Source: Vibrio casei (GTDB lineage: Bacteria > Pseudomonadota > Gammaproteobacteria > Enterobacterales > Vibrionaceae). Taken from it: 64,000 nt of DNA. The stretch covers positions 682,001 to 746,000 of the forward strand of contig NZ_AP018681.1 in NCBI RefSeq assembly GCF_002218025.2, read 5' to 3'. The notes beneath the pieces are model-generated. The model did not search any database, had not been told where the DNA came from, and was given only the letters and a program-made list of their open reading frames with translations. A program made the translations under genes and the position numbers. Positions 44,534 through 54,378 of this stretch are shown in pieces (the first letter of the stretch is position 1; each line of letters opens with the position of its first letter).

Positions 44534-46849
44534 ATGCGAGTATATAACGCTGTTTCTCAACCTCAAGAACCGAATGTCACTAGTGAATCCACACAAGTTA
44601 CTGGTCATACGGATCAAGGTTCATGCTGTAACCAATCAAGTTGTCATGGTGATAATCCGGACAATATTATCTCTTCAGATAATCACGCTTCCTCTTCATC
44701 CACTAACTCGAAGAAACTTAATTGGAAAGTATCAGGCATGGATTGCCCTGCATGCGCACGAAAAATTGAAAATATTGTCAATCAACTCGATGACGTTGAA
44801 TCCGGAAAAGTACTTTTTGCAACGGAAAAACTTCAGGTCACTTTGGCACCACATGCTAAAGCCGATAAAATCGAATCGATGATAGAAGCTTCCTGCTTGC
44901 AACAAGGTTTTACACTACAAAGTCTAAACTCATTGACTAAAAATCGTCATCTTGCAGCAAATGAAACACCGAATACATGGCAACAAAAAATAAAAGACAA
45001 TGGGCAAATTATTACGATTGCCATTGCGATGCTAGTGTCCACTTTATCTCAATACTGGTCACCAAGTTTAAGCCAAGATTTGTTCGCACTCACCTGTGTA
45101 TTAGGCCTAATACCGATTATAAAAAAAGCTTACCGACAAACCAAAACCGGCAGCCCTTTTGCAATTGAAACCCTAATGAGTGTTGCCGCACTAGGTGCAT
45201 TGTATTTAGGTGAAACTGCTGAAGCAGCCATGGTTCTATTGTTATTTTTAATCGGTGAAAGGCTTGAATCGTTTGCGGCTTCAAAAGCGCGTAGTGGCGT
45301 TCAAGCTTTAATGGCATTAGTACCTGAAACTGCAATGAAGATCGTTGATGGTAAAAGTGTTGAAGTGGCAGCAAGTGAGCTGCAACTTAACGATATTATT
45401 GAAGTTGCACCGGGCTCTCGTATGCCAGCTGATGGCATTTTATTAGAACAAGCAGCAAGCTTTGATGAAAGTGCGTTGACCGGAGAATCCATTCCAGTAG
45501 AGCATCCGCAAGGTGCGAATGTTATGGCTGGAGCCATTGTTGTCGATAAAGTGGTTCGCTTTAAAATCACATCGAAGCAAGGCGAAAATGCAATTGACCG
45601 CATCTTACATTTAATTGAAGAAGCCGAATCACGTAAAGCCCCGATTGAACGTTTTCTAGATAGATTTAGCCGCTGGTACACACCACTGATGATGGTCGTT
45701 GCACTGATGGTTATCGTACTGCCACCCTTATTATTCGGTGAAAGTTGGGATACATGGATCTACCGAGGTCTTGCTTTATTGCTGATTGCTTGCCCATGTG
45801 CTTTGGTTATTTCGACACCCGCCGCCATTACTTCTGGCTTATCTGCCGCCGCTAAATATGGTGCTCTAATTAAAGGTGGTGCGACCCTTGAACAACTCGG
45901 TAGGATTGAAACCATTGCTTTTGATAAAACAGGAACACTAACAAAAGGTAAACCAGAGGTTACGGATATCATCGCCTTTGACAACTGGACAGAACAAACA
46001 CTGCTTGAATACAGCAGTGCAATAGAACAAGGGTCAACTCACCCATTAGCTAAAGCGATTGTGATCAAAGCACAACAAATCGGCAATAAAAGTATAACTG
46101 AGAGACAAGCTTCTAATAAACAAGCACTAGCGGGTGTCGGCGTTTCAGGAATAATTGAAGGTAGTCACTATCAAATTAGTGCACCGAATTCGGTAGAAAA
46201 CATATTATCCAAGGAACACTCCCAACAAATCTTCGCTCTAGAAGACCAAGGTAAAACCGTCGTTGTTGTATTAAAAGAGCAACAAACTATTGGCTTCATT
46301 GCCATGCAAGATACTTTACGAGAAAGCAGCGCTCAAGCCATTCAAGATCTCCAAAGCATGGGTATACAAACCATTATGTTAACGGGTGATAACCCACGTA
46401 GCGCAGCCGCTATTAGCCAAAGTATTGGGATAGACTATAAAGCAAGCTTGTTGCCAAAAGACAAAGTTAATTACGTTGAGCAACTATCACAACATTCATT
46501 TGTGGCGATGGTTGGAGATGGGATCAACGATGCGCCCGCGATGAAAGCGGCCAATGTCAGTATTGCAATGGGAGGAGGCACCGATGTCGCATTAGAAACC
46601 GCTGACTCCGCTTTAACTCATAATCGACTTACTGAGTTACCGAACATGATTAACTTATCACGAGCAACGATGTTGAATATTCGCCAGAATGTCACATTAG
46701 CACTTGGATTAAAAGGCATATTTCTTGTCACTAGCTTATTTGGGATTACAGGGCTTTGGGTGGCAGTTTTAGCCGACAGTGGCGCAACCGCATTAGTGAC
46801 ACTCAATGCATTACGCTTATTAAACTTCAAATCAAAAATTGAAAAATAA
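44534..46849 (+). CDS. zntA: Zn/Cd/Pb-exporting P-type ATPase ZntA
   Basis: A 771-residue P1B-type ATPase. A Cys/His-rich N-terminus (SCCNQSSCHGD) precedes a heavy-metal-associated domain with GMDCPAC (68-74). The transmembrane metal site is CPCALVIS, the phosphorylation site DKTGTLTKG, and the hinge GDGINDAPAMKAA. The Cys-Pro-Cys plus the N-terminal motif point to Zn(II), Cd(II) and Pb(II). Inner membrane. Start follows AAGGAG. Its promoter has a ZntR-type operator. Confidence 0.95.
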   Translation: MRVYNAVSQPQEPNVTSESTQVTGHTDQGSCCNQSSCHGDNPDNIISSDNHASSSSTNSKKLNWKVSGMDCPACARKIENIVNQLDDVESGKVLFATEKLQVTLAPHAKADKIESMIEASCLQQGFTLQSLNSLTKNRHLAANETPNTWQQKIKDNGQIITIAIAMLVSTLSQYWSPSLSQDLFALTCVLGLIPIIKKAYRQTKTGSPFAIETLMSVAALGALYLGETAEAAMVLLLFLIGERLESFAASKARSGVQALMALVPETAMKIVDGKSVEVAASELQLNDIIEVAPGSRMPADGILLEQAASFDESALTGESIPVEHPQGANVMAGAIVVDKVVRFKITSKQGENAIDRILHLIEEAESRKAPIERFLDRFSRWYTPLMMVVALMVIVLPPLLFGESWDTWIYRGLALLLIACPCALVISTPAAITSGLSAAAKYGALIKGGATLEQLGRIETIAFDKTGTLTKGKPEVTDIIAFDNWTEQTLLEYSSAIEQGSTHPLAKAIVIKAQQIGNKSITERQASNKQALAGVGVSGIIEGSHYQISAPNSVENILSKEHSQQIFALEDQGKTVVVVLKEQQTIGFIAMQDTLRESSAQAIQDLQSMGIQTIMLTGDNPRSAAAISQSIGIDYKASLLPKDKVNYVEQLSQHSFVAMVGDGINDAPAMKAANVSIAMGGGTDVALETADSALTHNRLTELPNMINLSRATMLNIRQNVTLALGLKGIFLVTSLFGITGLWVAVLADSGATALVTLNALRLLNFKSKIEK

Positions 46850-47005
46850 CTGTTTAGCCGAAAGTATTAAAGTTGCAATACCTCGGCAAACAAACCGTTA
46901 ACGAGTAACAACTTTAAATAAGATAGATATAAATCAATAAGCGAAAAGATTGTAACGAATTTCAGTTGAAAGATATTACACCAACCGTATGATGAGCAGA
47001 TAACA

Positions 47006-47039
47006 ATACTGAAGTGGCTACATTTAACCGCTTCAGTAT
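47006..47039 (+). promoter_or_regulatory. Long inverted repeat ahead of EIIB gene
   Basis: ATACTGAAGTGG and CCGCTTCAGTAT form a 12-pair stem (one G-T) with a 10-base loop, ending 29 bases before the EIIB start. There is no T-run after it. It could be an operator for the AraC regulator, an RNA structure in the leader, or a protein-dependent terminator for the upstream gene. Confidence 0.45.
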
Positions 47040-47068
47040 CAAATCATAACATTCGATGGAATTAACCA

Positions 47069-47377
47069 ATGAGAATTGTTGCGGTAACCGCTTGTCCTAC
47101 TGGAATTGCCCACACTTACATGGCAGCAGAAGCTTTAATTAAATGCGCGGTAAAGTTAAGTGTGAGTATCCATGTAGAAACACAAGGCGCGATGGGTATA
47201 GAAAATAAACTCAGCTATAAAGACATCAGTCAATCTGATATTGCATTAATCGCCTCAGACATCACCATTGAACAAATGGAACGTTTTGAACAAAGTAAAA
47301 CGTTAACAGTGACGATCGAAGAAGTGTTAACTAACCCTGAAGCTGTGCTCAAAAGCTGCTTGAAGCATGCAAACTAA
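47069..47377 (+). CDS. Stand-alone PTS EIIB, fructose family
   Basis: A 102-residue EIIB of the fructose/mannitol class. The phosphocysteine is in TACPTGIAHTYMAAEAL (Cys9). FrwB/FrvB-like single EIIB proteins exist, and EIIABC genes often have such a partner. Its stop overlaps the next gene by 11 bases, so the two are coupled. It may pass phosphate to or receive it from the permease 49290-51191, or act in signalling. Confidence 0.88.
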   Translation: MRIVAVTACPTGIAHTYMAAEALIKCAVKLSVSIHVETQGAMGIENKLSYKDISQSDIALIASDITIEQMERFEQSKTLTVTIEEVLTNPEAVLKSCLKHAN

Positions 47378-48173
47378 ACGAATAACCTTCTTTCTTGGCG
47401 CAGAAGGTCTGCCTAGCTGGTTAATTAAATTCATTCATAATCAACTTATGGCGTTTAATGGTAGTGCAACACTGCTTAAAATTCAGACTTTGCAACAAGT
47501 CAACGTGCGAGATTATTTAAATGCGATGACCCTCGCCTTTCAACCTTTTGATCTATGCCAGATTATCTTATGTGGTTCTAAAGCAGACATTTTTGAATCA
47601 ATGGTAAAACGAACATTGGTAGAAGATTGTTTTCTCATCGAGAAAAACACTAAAACGACACCTCAGCATTTAAATTTCGATAATTTTTATTTCCAATTTT
47701 TTAATATCACTAATGAACTTGCTGCTTTTAATCGACTTTTACATAGTGTCAGCCTTAACGAGCAAACAAAAAATATCGAAATAGAAAAAGCCTTCGTTTT
47801 ACAATGGGTAGCTAAACATGCTAATCACATGCAACAAAAAAACCTTAGAGAACAACTAATACAGCGAGAATCCATATCTTCAACTGGGATGCAAGACGGC
47901 ATAGCTTTCCCTCACATCCTCAGTGATCGCGTCAAAAAGCCGCAATTGATCTGCATAACAACCGATAAACCAATCCAATGGCATTCCACCATGGGATCTG
48001 TCACTCATATTATCGGCTTGGTTTTGCCGAAACCATGTCAGACAGAAGCGTTATCTGGTGTGAGAAATCTTGCTACGAAATTAGTCAATGAAGATTTTCG
48101 TCTCTTCATTACACAACACCACACAAGCGCAGAGTTACAGGTCATTTTAAGCTGCCTTATGGGTAAAATCTAA
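47367..48173 (+). CDS. Degenerate HPr domain fused to fructose-type EIIA
   Basis: A 268-residue two-part protein. The N-terminal 90 residues follow the HPr pattern (GLPSWLIKFIHNQLMAFNGS replacing GLHARPAA.., then ATLLKIQTL and QIILCGSKADIFESMVKRTL), but the phospho-histidine is replaced, so this domain cannot carry phosphate in the usual way. The C-terminal part (about 138-268) is an EIIA of the fructose type with the active-site histidine in GIAFPHILSD (His183). It is translated from a start inside the EIIB stop region. It may be a regulatory phosphocarrier. Its stop is three bases from the AraC stop. Confidence 0.7.
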   Translation: MQTKRITFFLGAEGLPSWLIKFIHNQLMAFNGSATLLKIQTLQQVNVRDYLNAMTLAFQPFDLCQIILCGSKADIFESMVKRTLVEDCFLIEKNTKTTPQHLNFDNFYFQFFNITNELAAFNRLLHSVSLNEQTKNIEIEKAFVLQWVAKHANHMQQKNLREQLIQRESISSTGMQDGIAFPHILSDRVKKPQLICITTDKPIQWHSTMGSVTHIIGLVLPKPCQTEALSGVRNLATKLVNEDFRLFITQHHTSAELQVILSCLMGKI

Positions 48174-48176
48174 CCA

Positions 48177-49031
48177 TCACTCTCTTTCTTTTAATGCTCT
48201 GAATTCGCTAGGTGTTCGTCCTACCTTATTTTTAAACACTCGAAAGAAATAGTTCACATCGTTATAGCCACAACGCATCGCGACTTCACTTAACCGAAAT
48301 GAATAACGCGTTAGCATAAATTTCGCCCGCTCCAATCTAACCCAAGTTATGTAGTCAGCTAAACGCATATGTCCTTGCTGTCGAAATAAACGAGACAAAT
48401 GATTTGGACTAATATTAAATCGGTATGCAATGCTGTCTCGCGTAATGCTTCGATGAAAATTTTCTTGAATATAAATACAAATACCTTGGTACAAATCTTC
48501 ACTATGACTTTGAGATGAACAATCTGGTGAAAGCAACATTCCATGACAGTAGGTCATTAAAGCCATGAGTAAATGCCCCCCTGTAGGATGCAAGTTTTTT
48601 TCTTTAGAAAGCGTATTGAGTGCATTTAAAATATGATCAATAGCGTGACCTGTTCGAGTTTGTATACTGTGCTTTTGTACGTCAAAAAAGCTCACCTCAG
48701 CCTTTCTCTTTTCAACCAAACTGAACCCTAATTGGCGCTTTCCAAATAGCAAGCTCAAAACACAGCAATCGGCCTCCCAATCCGGTTTATTCCAACTATT
48801 TGGGGGAATATATAGGATATCCCCTGGAAGAACCTTCACTTGCGTTATACCAAACTCAGGATCTTCAATCTGATTCATGTATTCACCGGTAATTACAAAC
48901 TCCATTCGAGGGAAATTCACCTGGTAACTAAATGGTGGCGGTGTTGATTGGTCACTAGCAAACCAAACTCGTTTAAAGTGATCCCGTTCTGAAAGTACAC
49001 CTTCTAATACATTGATAAAAACTTGACTCAT
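48177..49031 (-). CDS. AraC-family regulator of the PTS locus
   Basis: A 284-residue AraC-type activator: N-terminal cupin domain (about 1-140) and a C-terminal double HTH (about 180-280, with YRFNISPNHLSRLFRQ and LSEVAMRCGYNDVNYFFRVF, KNKVGRTPSEFR). Divergent from the EIIABC gene, it likely senses the sugar or its phosphate and controls both PTS transcripts. Its 3' end is convergent with the HPr-EIIA gene. Confidence 0.92.
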   Translation of the reverse strand: MSQVFINVLEGVLSERDHFKRVWFASDQSTPPPFSYQVNFPRMEFVITGEYMNQIEDPEFGITQVKVLPGDILYIPPNSWNKPDWEADCCVLSLLFGKRQLGFSLVEKRKAEVSFFDVQKHSIQTRTGHAIDHILNALNTLSKEKNLHPTGGHLLMALMTYCHGMLLSPDCSSQSHSEDLYQGICIYIQENFHRSITRDSIAYRFNISPNHLSRLFRQQGHMRLADYITWVRLERAKFMLTRYSFRLSEVAMRCGYNDVNYFFRVFKNKVGRTPSEFRALKERE

Positions 49032-49148
49032 AGCTGAGTATCACGCCTATTAAAGTTGGAATTAACTACAATTTTTATAGCCAATTTTAGGTGACTTCTA
49101 TTCTAATCTTATGTGGGTTAATAATTATAGCGTGACTACTTCTTGCTG

Positions 49149-49164
49149 GGTGATCAAGATCACA
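49149..49164. promoter_or_regulatory. CRP-like binding site
   Basis: GGTGATCAAGATCACA differs by one base from the TGTGA-N6-TCACA consensus. It lies 118 bases from the AraC start and 126 bases before the EIIABC start, a usual place for catabolite activation of divergent sugar genes. Confidence 0.65.
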
Positions 49165-49289
49165 AAGAAACCATTAGGTTACAATAATCCAGTAAATGTC
49201 TTTTATATGCACTATTTTTAAAGGTTCAAATCACCAACAATTCACAACGTCAAAATATCAACAATAATATTCTAATAATAGGTACGATT

Positions 49290-51191
49290 ATGATTACGCA
49301 GCTGATTAATAAAAACCTGATCCGCTTGAATCTAAAAGCCACGACAAAAGACGAAGTCTTTAATGAGATGGTTGATGTATTAGAGGCTCAAGGAAAACTA
49401 AGTGATCGTGGGCAATTTTTAAAAGACATATATGCTCGTGAAGACATTGGCAATACCGGTTTTGAAGACGGTATCGCTATTCCTCATGCCAAAAGTGCCG
49501 CAGTGGCAGAGCCTGCAGTTGCTATTGGTATTAGTCGTACCGGTATTGAATATGGCGCCGAAGATGGTGAAAATTCTAAACTATTCTTCATGATTGCTTC
49601 TCCCGACGGAGGCGCGGATCATCATATTGAAGTATTAGCCGAACTGTCTTCCAAATTGATTGAAGACGGTTTCATTGAGGCCTTTTTTAAAGCAGAAACC
49701 CCAGAAGATGCACTCGCTTTATTGCTTGAGAAAAAAGAAGCGCACGAGACTATTGCTGCAGACAAAGGATTCATTATCGGTGTCACTGGCTGCCCTGCAG
49801 GTATCGCTCATACTTATCTAGCAGCAGAAGGTTTAGAAAAAGCCGCAGCCGAAATGGGTTACAAAATTAAAGTCGAAACAAATGGTTCTATCGGTGTCAA
49901 AAATGCCCCGACTCAAGAAGAAATTGATCGAGCCGTGGCTATCGTAGTGAGCTGTGACAAACAAGTTGATATGACTCGCTTTAATGGAAAAAAGCTTATT
50001 CAAACAAGCGTAAAAGCTCCCATCAGTAATGGTAAGGGCGTGATTCAACAAGCGCTTGATGCCCCACTTTATAAAGCAGATGTCTCTGCTAATAGCAAAA
50101 ATGATAAGTCAGGAGCCAATTCTGGCCGTTCTAATCTGTACCGCTACTTAATGAATGGTGTATCTCACATGATCCCGTTTGTGGTAACTGGTGGTTTGAT
50201 GATCGCCCTTTCATTAGCGATCGGTGGTGAACCTACGGCTAATGGTATGCAGATCCCTGAAGGCAGTTTATGGAATCAAGTACTGAATGTTGGTGTCGTC
50301 GCCTTCACCTTAATGATTCCAATTCTGGCCGGTTATATTGCCTTTGCTATTGGGGATCGCGCTGCACTCGCGCCTGGTTTTATCGGTGGCTGGATTGCAA
50401 ACAATGGATCTTTCTATGGTGCAGAAGCTGGAACAGGATTTATTGGCGCCATTATCGCAGGCTTACTTGTGGGTTATTTTGTCCGCTTTATTGCGATGCG
50501 AGACTACCACAAAATGATCGCCCCTCTTGTACCAATTATGATTGCACCAATCTTAGGTACCGTATTTATTGCGTCACTTTTCATTTTTGTCATCGGCGCA
50601 CCTATTGCAGATTTAATGCAATGGTTAAACGCGGTTTTGACAGAAATGAGTACTGGTAATGTGGTATTACTCGGCATTGTATTAGGGGGTATGGCAGGGT
50701 TTGATATGGGCGGTCCATTTAACAAGGTGGCGTTCCTATTTTCAGTCGGCATGATCGCTAATGGACAAACTCAATTTATGGGCGCAATGGCCGTCGCCAT
50801 TCCAATCGCACCGTTAGGCATGGCACTTGCAACCATTATTGGTCGTAAACTTGATATTTTTGAAGATAGTGAAATTGAAGCAGGTAAAGCCGCAGGGGCA
50901 ATGGGTCTGGTTGGTATTTCAGAAGGTGCCATTCCATTTGCAGCGCAAGATCCACTGTCTGTGATTCCGGCAAACGTAATTGGCTCTATGGTTGGTGCCG
51001 TAATGGCATTTTCTTTTGGCATTACCAATAGCGTTGCTCACGGGGGACCAGTTGTGGCGCTCCTTGGTGCAATGAATAAACCTGTCATGGCCATCATTTG
51101 TATGGCTGTCGGCGCCATTGTTACTGCCATCGTTTGTGTCGCCTTAAAGAAAATGCGTAAAGCGAAAGCAGTACAAATCGCTTCAGCTTAG
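49290..51191 (+). CDS. PTS EIIABC, fructose family, probably mannose
   Basis: A 633-residue permease. EIIA (1-150) has His66 in GIAIPHAKSAA; EIIB (about 160-258) has Cys168 in TGCPAGIAHTYLAAEG; EIIC (about 285-625) is membrane-bound with MIPFVVTGGLMIALSLAIGG. It imports and phosphorylates a hexose. The fructose family is certain; mannose is inferred from the manA gene just downstream, and I recall a similar arrangement in V. cholerae. Start follows an AATAGGTACG leader. Confidence 0.9.
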   Translation: MITQLINKNLIRLNLKATTKDEVFNEMVDVLEAQGKLSDRGQFLKDIYAREDIGNTGFEDGIAIPHAKSAAVAEPAVAIGISRTGIEYGAEDGENSKLFFMIASPDGGADHHIEVLAELSSKLIEDGFIEAFFKAETPEDALALLLEKKEAHETIAADKGFIIGVTGCPAGIAHTYLAAEGLEKAAAEMGYKIKVETNGSIGVKNAPTQEEIDRAVAIVVSCDKQVDMTRFNGKKLIQTSVKAPISNGKGVIQQALDAPLYKADVSANSKNDKSGANSGRSNLYRYLMNGVSHMIPFVVTGGLMIALSLAIGGEPTANGMQIPEGSLWNQVLNVGVVAFTLMIPILAGYIAFAIGDRAALAPGFIGGWIANNGSFYGAEAGTGFIGAIIAGLLVGYFVRFIAMRDYHKMIAPLVPIMIAPILGTVFIASLFIFVIGAPIADLMQWLNAVLTEMSTGNVVLLGIVLGGMAGFDMGGPFNKVAFLFSVGMIANGQTQFMGAMAVAIPIAPLGMALATIIGRKLDIFEDSEIEAGKAAGAMGLVGISEGAIPFAAQDPLSVIPANVIGSMVGAVMAFSFGITNSVAHGGPVVALLGAMNKPVMAIICMAVGAIVTAIVCVALKKMRKAKAVQIASA

Positions 51192-51201
51192 TTTGAGTAA
51201 A

Positions 51202-51240
51202 ATCAAAGAACCTGTAATCACTCATTATCGGTTCTTTGAT
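51202..51240 (+). terminator. Hairpin between EIIABC and manA
   Basis: ATCAAAGAACC pairs perfectly with GGTTCTTTGAT (11 bp, 17-base loop). The T-run is weak (GATATTTAT), so partial termination or processing is likely, leaving manA at lower level or with its own promoter. Confidence 0.55.
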
Positions 51241-51319
51241 ATTTATCCACATTCACGATCAGAGTATAATTTCAGCCAGAATCGAATTTCTGTAAATATT
51301 GCATTAAATAAGGTCTTTC

Positions 51320-52507
51320 ATGAAACAACTTCCTCCTTTTACACTCATGCAAAATGTTATCCAAGATTACGCATGGGGCAGCGTGACCTCAATTTCGCAA
51401 CTTTTTGACATCCCCAATCCTGAAACAAAGCCTCAAGCTGAAATATGGATGGGCGCTCATCCGAATGGGTGCTCACAAGTGACACTAGAGGGTCAAACGC
51501 TTCGATTGGATAACATCATTAATCAAGATAAGCGCTCTATTTTAGGAGAAAGAACCGAAGCTCGCTTCAATGAATTGCCTTACTTATTTAAAGTATTAGC
51601 GGCTGAAAAAGCACTTTCTATACAAGTTCACCCGAGTAAAGAAGCTGCTGAAATAGGCTTTGAAAAAGAAAATCAAGCTGGTATCGATTTAAAAGCGGCT
51701 CACCGTAACTACAAAGATCCGAACCACAAACCAGAACTGGTCTATGCTTTAACATCTTATCAAGCGATGAATGGTTTTCGTGGTTTCCAAGATATTATCC
51801 GTTATTTTGAAGCAGTGAATGCCCCTGCACTCACTCATTACCTTGATCATTTAAAAGCTAACCAAAATGAAGCGGGATTAAGCCGTTTTTTTGAAGCTGT
51901 TTTGTCCATTAAAGGCGAAGCAAAGACATCCTCTTTATCGGCGCTAATGTCGCATGCTCATAAAAGTAAAGGTCATGAGCTGGCTGACTTGTTAATTGAA
52001 TTAGAAAAACAATACCCTGGTGATGTTGGCCTATTTGCACCATTAATGCTTCACTATATTACCTTGCAACCCGGTGAGGCCATGTTCCTTAATGCTTGTA
52101 CTCCCCATGCTTACATTAAAGGTACTGGCTTGGAAATCATGGCGAACTCTGACAATGTACTTCGCGCAGGTTTAACACCAAAATACATGGATATCCCAGA
52201 GCTGATTTCTAACACCGTTTGCCAGCCAAAACCAAGTGATGAAATTCTTCTTGCACCAATTGAAGAAAATAATGCCAAGCATTATCCTATTCCAGTCGAA
52301 GATTTTAAATTCAGCGTATATAAAAATAACGCCAACATAACATGTAAAAGCGCTGAAATTATCTTCGCCATTGATGCCGATACAACACTATGTCATACAA
52401 GCGGTCAGACATTAGTCTTATCCAAAGGCCAATCTGCATTCATTCCTTATAATACACATCAGTATCGAGTGACGAGTTCTGGAAGCTACGCTCGCGCTTA
52501 TAACTGA
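51320..52507 (+). CDS. manA: Mannose-6-phosphate isomerase, class I
   Basis: A 395-residue type I phosphomannose isomerase. Zinc ligands are in SIQVHPSK and NHKPELVYAL, and the catalytic region CTPHAYIKGTGLEIMANSDNV is conserved. It converts mannose-6-phosphate to fructose-6-phosphate, making the PTS product usable in glycolysis. Many vibrios have two manA genes; this catabolic copy is tied to the PTS. Confidence 0.95.
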   Translation: MKQLPPFTLMQNVIQDYAWGSVTSISQLFDIPNPETKPQAEIWMGAHPNGCSQVTLEGQTLRLDNIINQDKRSILGERTEARFNELPYLFKVLAAEKALSIQVHPSKEAAEIGFEKENQAGIDLKAAHRNYKDPNHKPELVYALTSYQAMNGFRGFQDIIRYFEAVNAPALTHYLDHLKANQNEAGLSRFFEAVLSIKGEAKTSSLSALMSHAHKSKGHELADLLIELEKQYPGDVGLFAPLMLHYITLQPGEAMFLNACTPHAYIKGTGLEIMANSDNVLRAGLTPKYMDIPELISNTVCQPKPSDEILLAPIEENNAKHYPIPVEDFKFSVYKNNANITCKSAEIIFAIDADTTLCHTSGQTLVLSKGQSAFIPYNTHQYRVTSSGSYARAYN

Positions 52508-52640
52508 TCATTTGTGATTCTTATCACCATTTAACTTGAAAAACGTGCCAATCGGAGTTACCTTGGCGCGTTTTTCATCATTTTGTATTACACGAAATGA
52601 TACTTTGCTTCTCGAATAGATTTTTATAAAGGGTTATACA

Positions 52641-54236
52641 TTGATTTCTACAGCTAATATCACAATGCAATTTGGTGCTAAACCATTATTTGAAAACATT
52701 TCAGTAAAATTTGGTGACGGTAACCGCTATGGCCTTATCGGTGCTAACGGTTGTGGTAAATCAACGTTTATGAAAATCTTAAGTGGTGAGCTAGAACCAA
52801 GTGCAGGTAATGTAAGCGTCGATCCCAATGAACGTGTCGCCAAGCTAAACCAAGACCAGTTTGCTTACGAAGAATTTACCGTTCTTGATACCGTTATTAT
52901 GGGTCATAAGGAACTTTGGGAAATAAAACAAGAGCGTGACCGCATTTACTCCCTTGCTGAAATGAGTGAAGAAGACGGCATGAAAGTGGCGGATCTTGAA
53001 ACTGAATTCGCTGAAATGGATGGTTACACAGCTGAATCTCGCGCAGGGGAATTATTACTTTCTGTGGGCATCCCAACTGAGCAACACTGGGGTCCAATGA
53101 GCGAAATCGCTCCAGGTTGGAAGCTTCGTGTTCTTTTGGCTCAGGTTTTATTTGCAGACCCGCATATCATGCTTCTTGATGAGCCAACCAACAACTTGGA
53201 CATGGACACCATTCATTGGTTGGAAGATACGCTAAACCAACGTAACTGCACAATGATCATTATTTCGCATGACCGTCATTTCTTAAACTCAGTATGTACT
53301 CACATGGCCGACATCGATTATGGTGAACTACGTGTTTACCCTGGTAACTATGACGACTTCATGTTTGCTGCAACGCAAGCGCGTGAGCGTTTGTTAAATG
53401 ATAACGCAAAGAAAAAAGCACAAATTGCAGAACTGCAAACGTTCGTATCTCGCTTCTCTGCTAACGCATCGAAAGCCAAACAAGCGACTTCTCGTGCTAA
53501 ACAAATTGATAAAATTCAACTTGATGAAGTGAAAGCGTCTAGCCGTCAAAACCCATTCATTCGTTTTGAACAGTCAAAAGAGCTTTTCCGTAATGCTTTA
53601 ATCGTTGAAGAATTAAGCCAAGGCTTTGATAACGACCTTTATACTAACTTCAATGCTATTTTTGAAGTCGGTGAGCGTGTTGCTATCATTGGTGAAAATG
53701 GTGTAGGTAAAACTACCCTACTCAATACTTTGGCGGGTAAACTGGAACCTAAAACAGGTTCATTTAAATGGTCAGAAAACTCGAACATCGGTTACTACGC
53801 TCAAGACCATGCTTATGAATTCTCAAAAGACATGCTTGTGTTTGATTGGATGGATCAATGGCGTCAAGAAGGCGAAGATGAACAAGTCGTCCGTAGCTTC
53901 TTAGGCCGTATGTTATTTGGCCAAGATGATATCAAAAAACGTGTTAAAGTCCTTTCTGGCGGTGAACAAGGCCGTATGTTACTTGGCAAATTAATGATGC
54001 ATAAGCCAAACATGTTGTTAATGGATGAACCCACTAACCACATGGATATGGAATCAATTGAATCATTAAACCTAGCGCTTGAAAACTACAAAGGTACACT
54101 GTTCTTCGTTTCTCACGATCGCCAATTTGTGTCTTCTCTCGCAACTCGTATACTTGAAATTCGCGATGGTAAAATTCATGATTTCCGTGGTACTTATGAA
54201 GAATTACTTAAAGATCGCGCGGCTAAATCAGCTTAA
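52641..54236 (+). CDS. ybiT: ABC-F protein YbiT
   Basis: A 531-residue soluble ABC-F ATPase with two nucleotide-binding domains: Walker [10 protein letters not shown] (35-43) and GENGVGKTT, Walker [13 protein letters not shown] and [10 protein letters not shown]. The linker ([20 protein letters not shown]) and overall sequence match E. coli YbiT. ABC-F proteins act on the ribosome, probably relieving stalled elongation. The start is TTG at 52641, preceded by AAAGGGTTATAC. Confidence 0.95.
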   Translation: MISTANITMQFGAKPLFENISVKFGDGNRYGLIGANGCGKSTFMKILSGELEPSAGNVSVDPNERVAKLNQDQFAYEEFTVLDTVIMGHKELWEIKQERDRIYSLAEMSEEDGMKVADLETEFAEMDGYTAESRAGELLLSVGIPTEQHWGPMSEIAPGWKLRVLLAQVLFADPHIMLLDEPTNNLDMDTIHWLEDTLNQRNCTMIIISHDRHFLNSVCTHMADIDYGELRVYPGNYDDFMFAATQARERLLNDNAKKKAQIAELQTFVSRFSANASKAKQATSRAKQIDKIQLDEVKASSRQNPFIRFEQSKELFRNALIVEELSQGFDNDLYTNFNAIFEVGERVAIIGENGVGKTTLLNTLAGKLEPKTGSFKWSENSNIGYYAQDHAYEFSKDMLVFDWMDQWRQEGEDEQVVRSFLGRMLFGQDDIKKRVKVLSGGEQGRMLLGKLMMHKPNMLLMDEPTNHMDMESIESLNLALENYKGTLFFVSHDRQFVSSLATRILEIRDGKIHDFRGTYEELLKDRAAKSA

Positions 54237-54274
54237 TCATTAATTGCTTATTAAAATAGCTGCAATTGAGTTTT

Positions 54275-54308
54275 AAGGCTCTAAAGTAACCGCTTTAGAG
54301 CCTTTTTA
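54275..54308 (+). terminator. Intrinsic terminator of ybiT
   Basis: AAGGCTCTAAAG, loop TAACCG, CTTTAGAGCC then TTTTT: a 10-11 bp stem with T-run, 38 bases after the stop. Confidence 0.92.
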
Positions 54309-54378
54309 TTGATCATGTATAGCCGTTTTACGCTATTTTCTATATAGACTCCCACTCCCTCTTTTTTAGGCTTTAATC

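Noticed and set aside
46867..46917. Inverted repeat TTAAAGTTG/CAACTTTAA after zntA, similar to the ERIC arms
   Set aside because: Only short arm similarity, no ERIC core and no T-run; not enough to call either an ERIC or a terminator.
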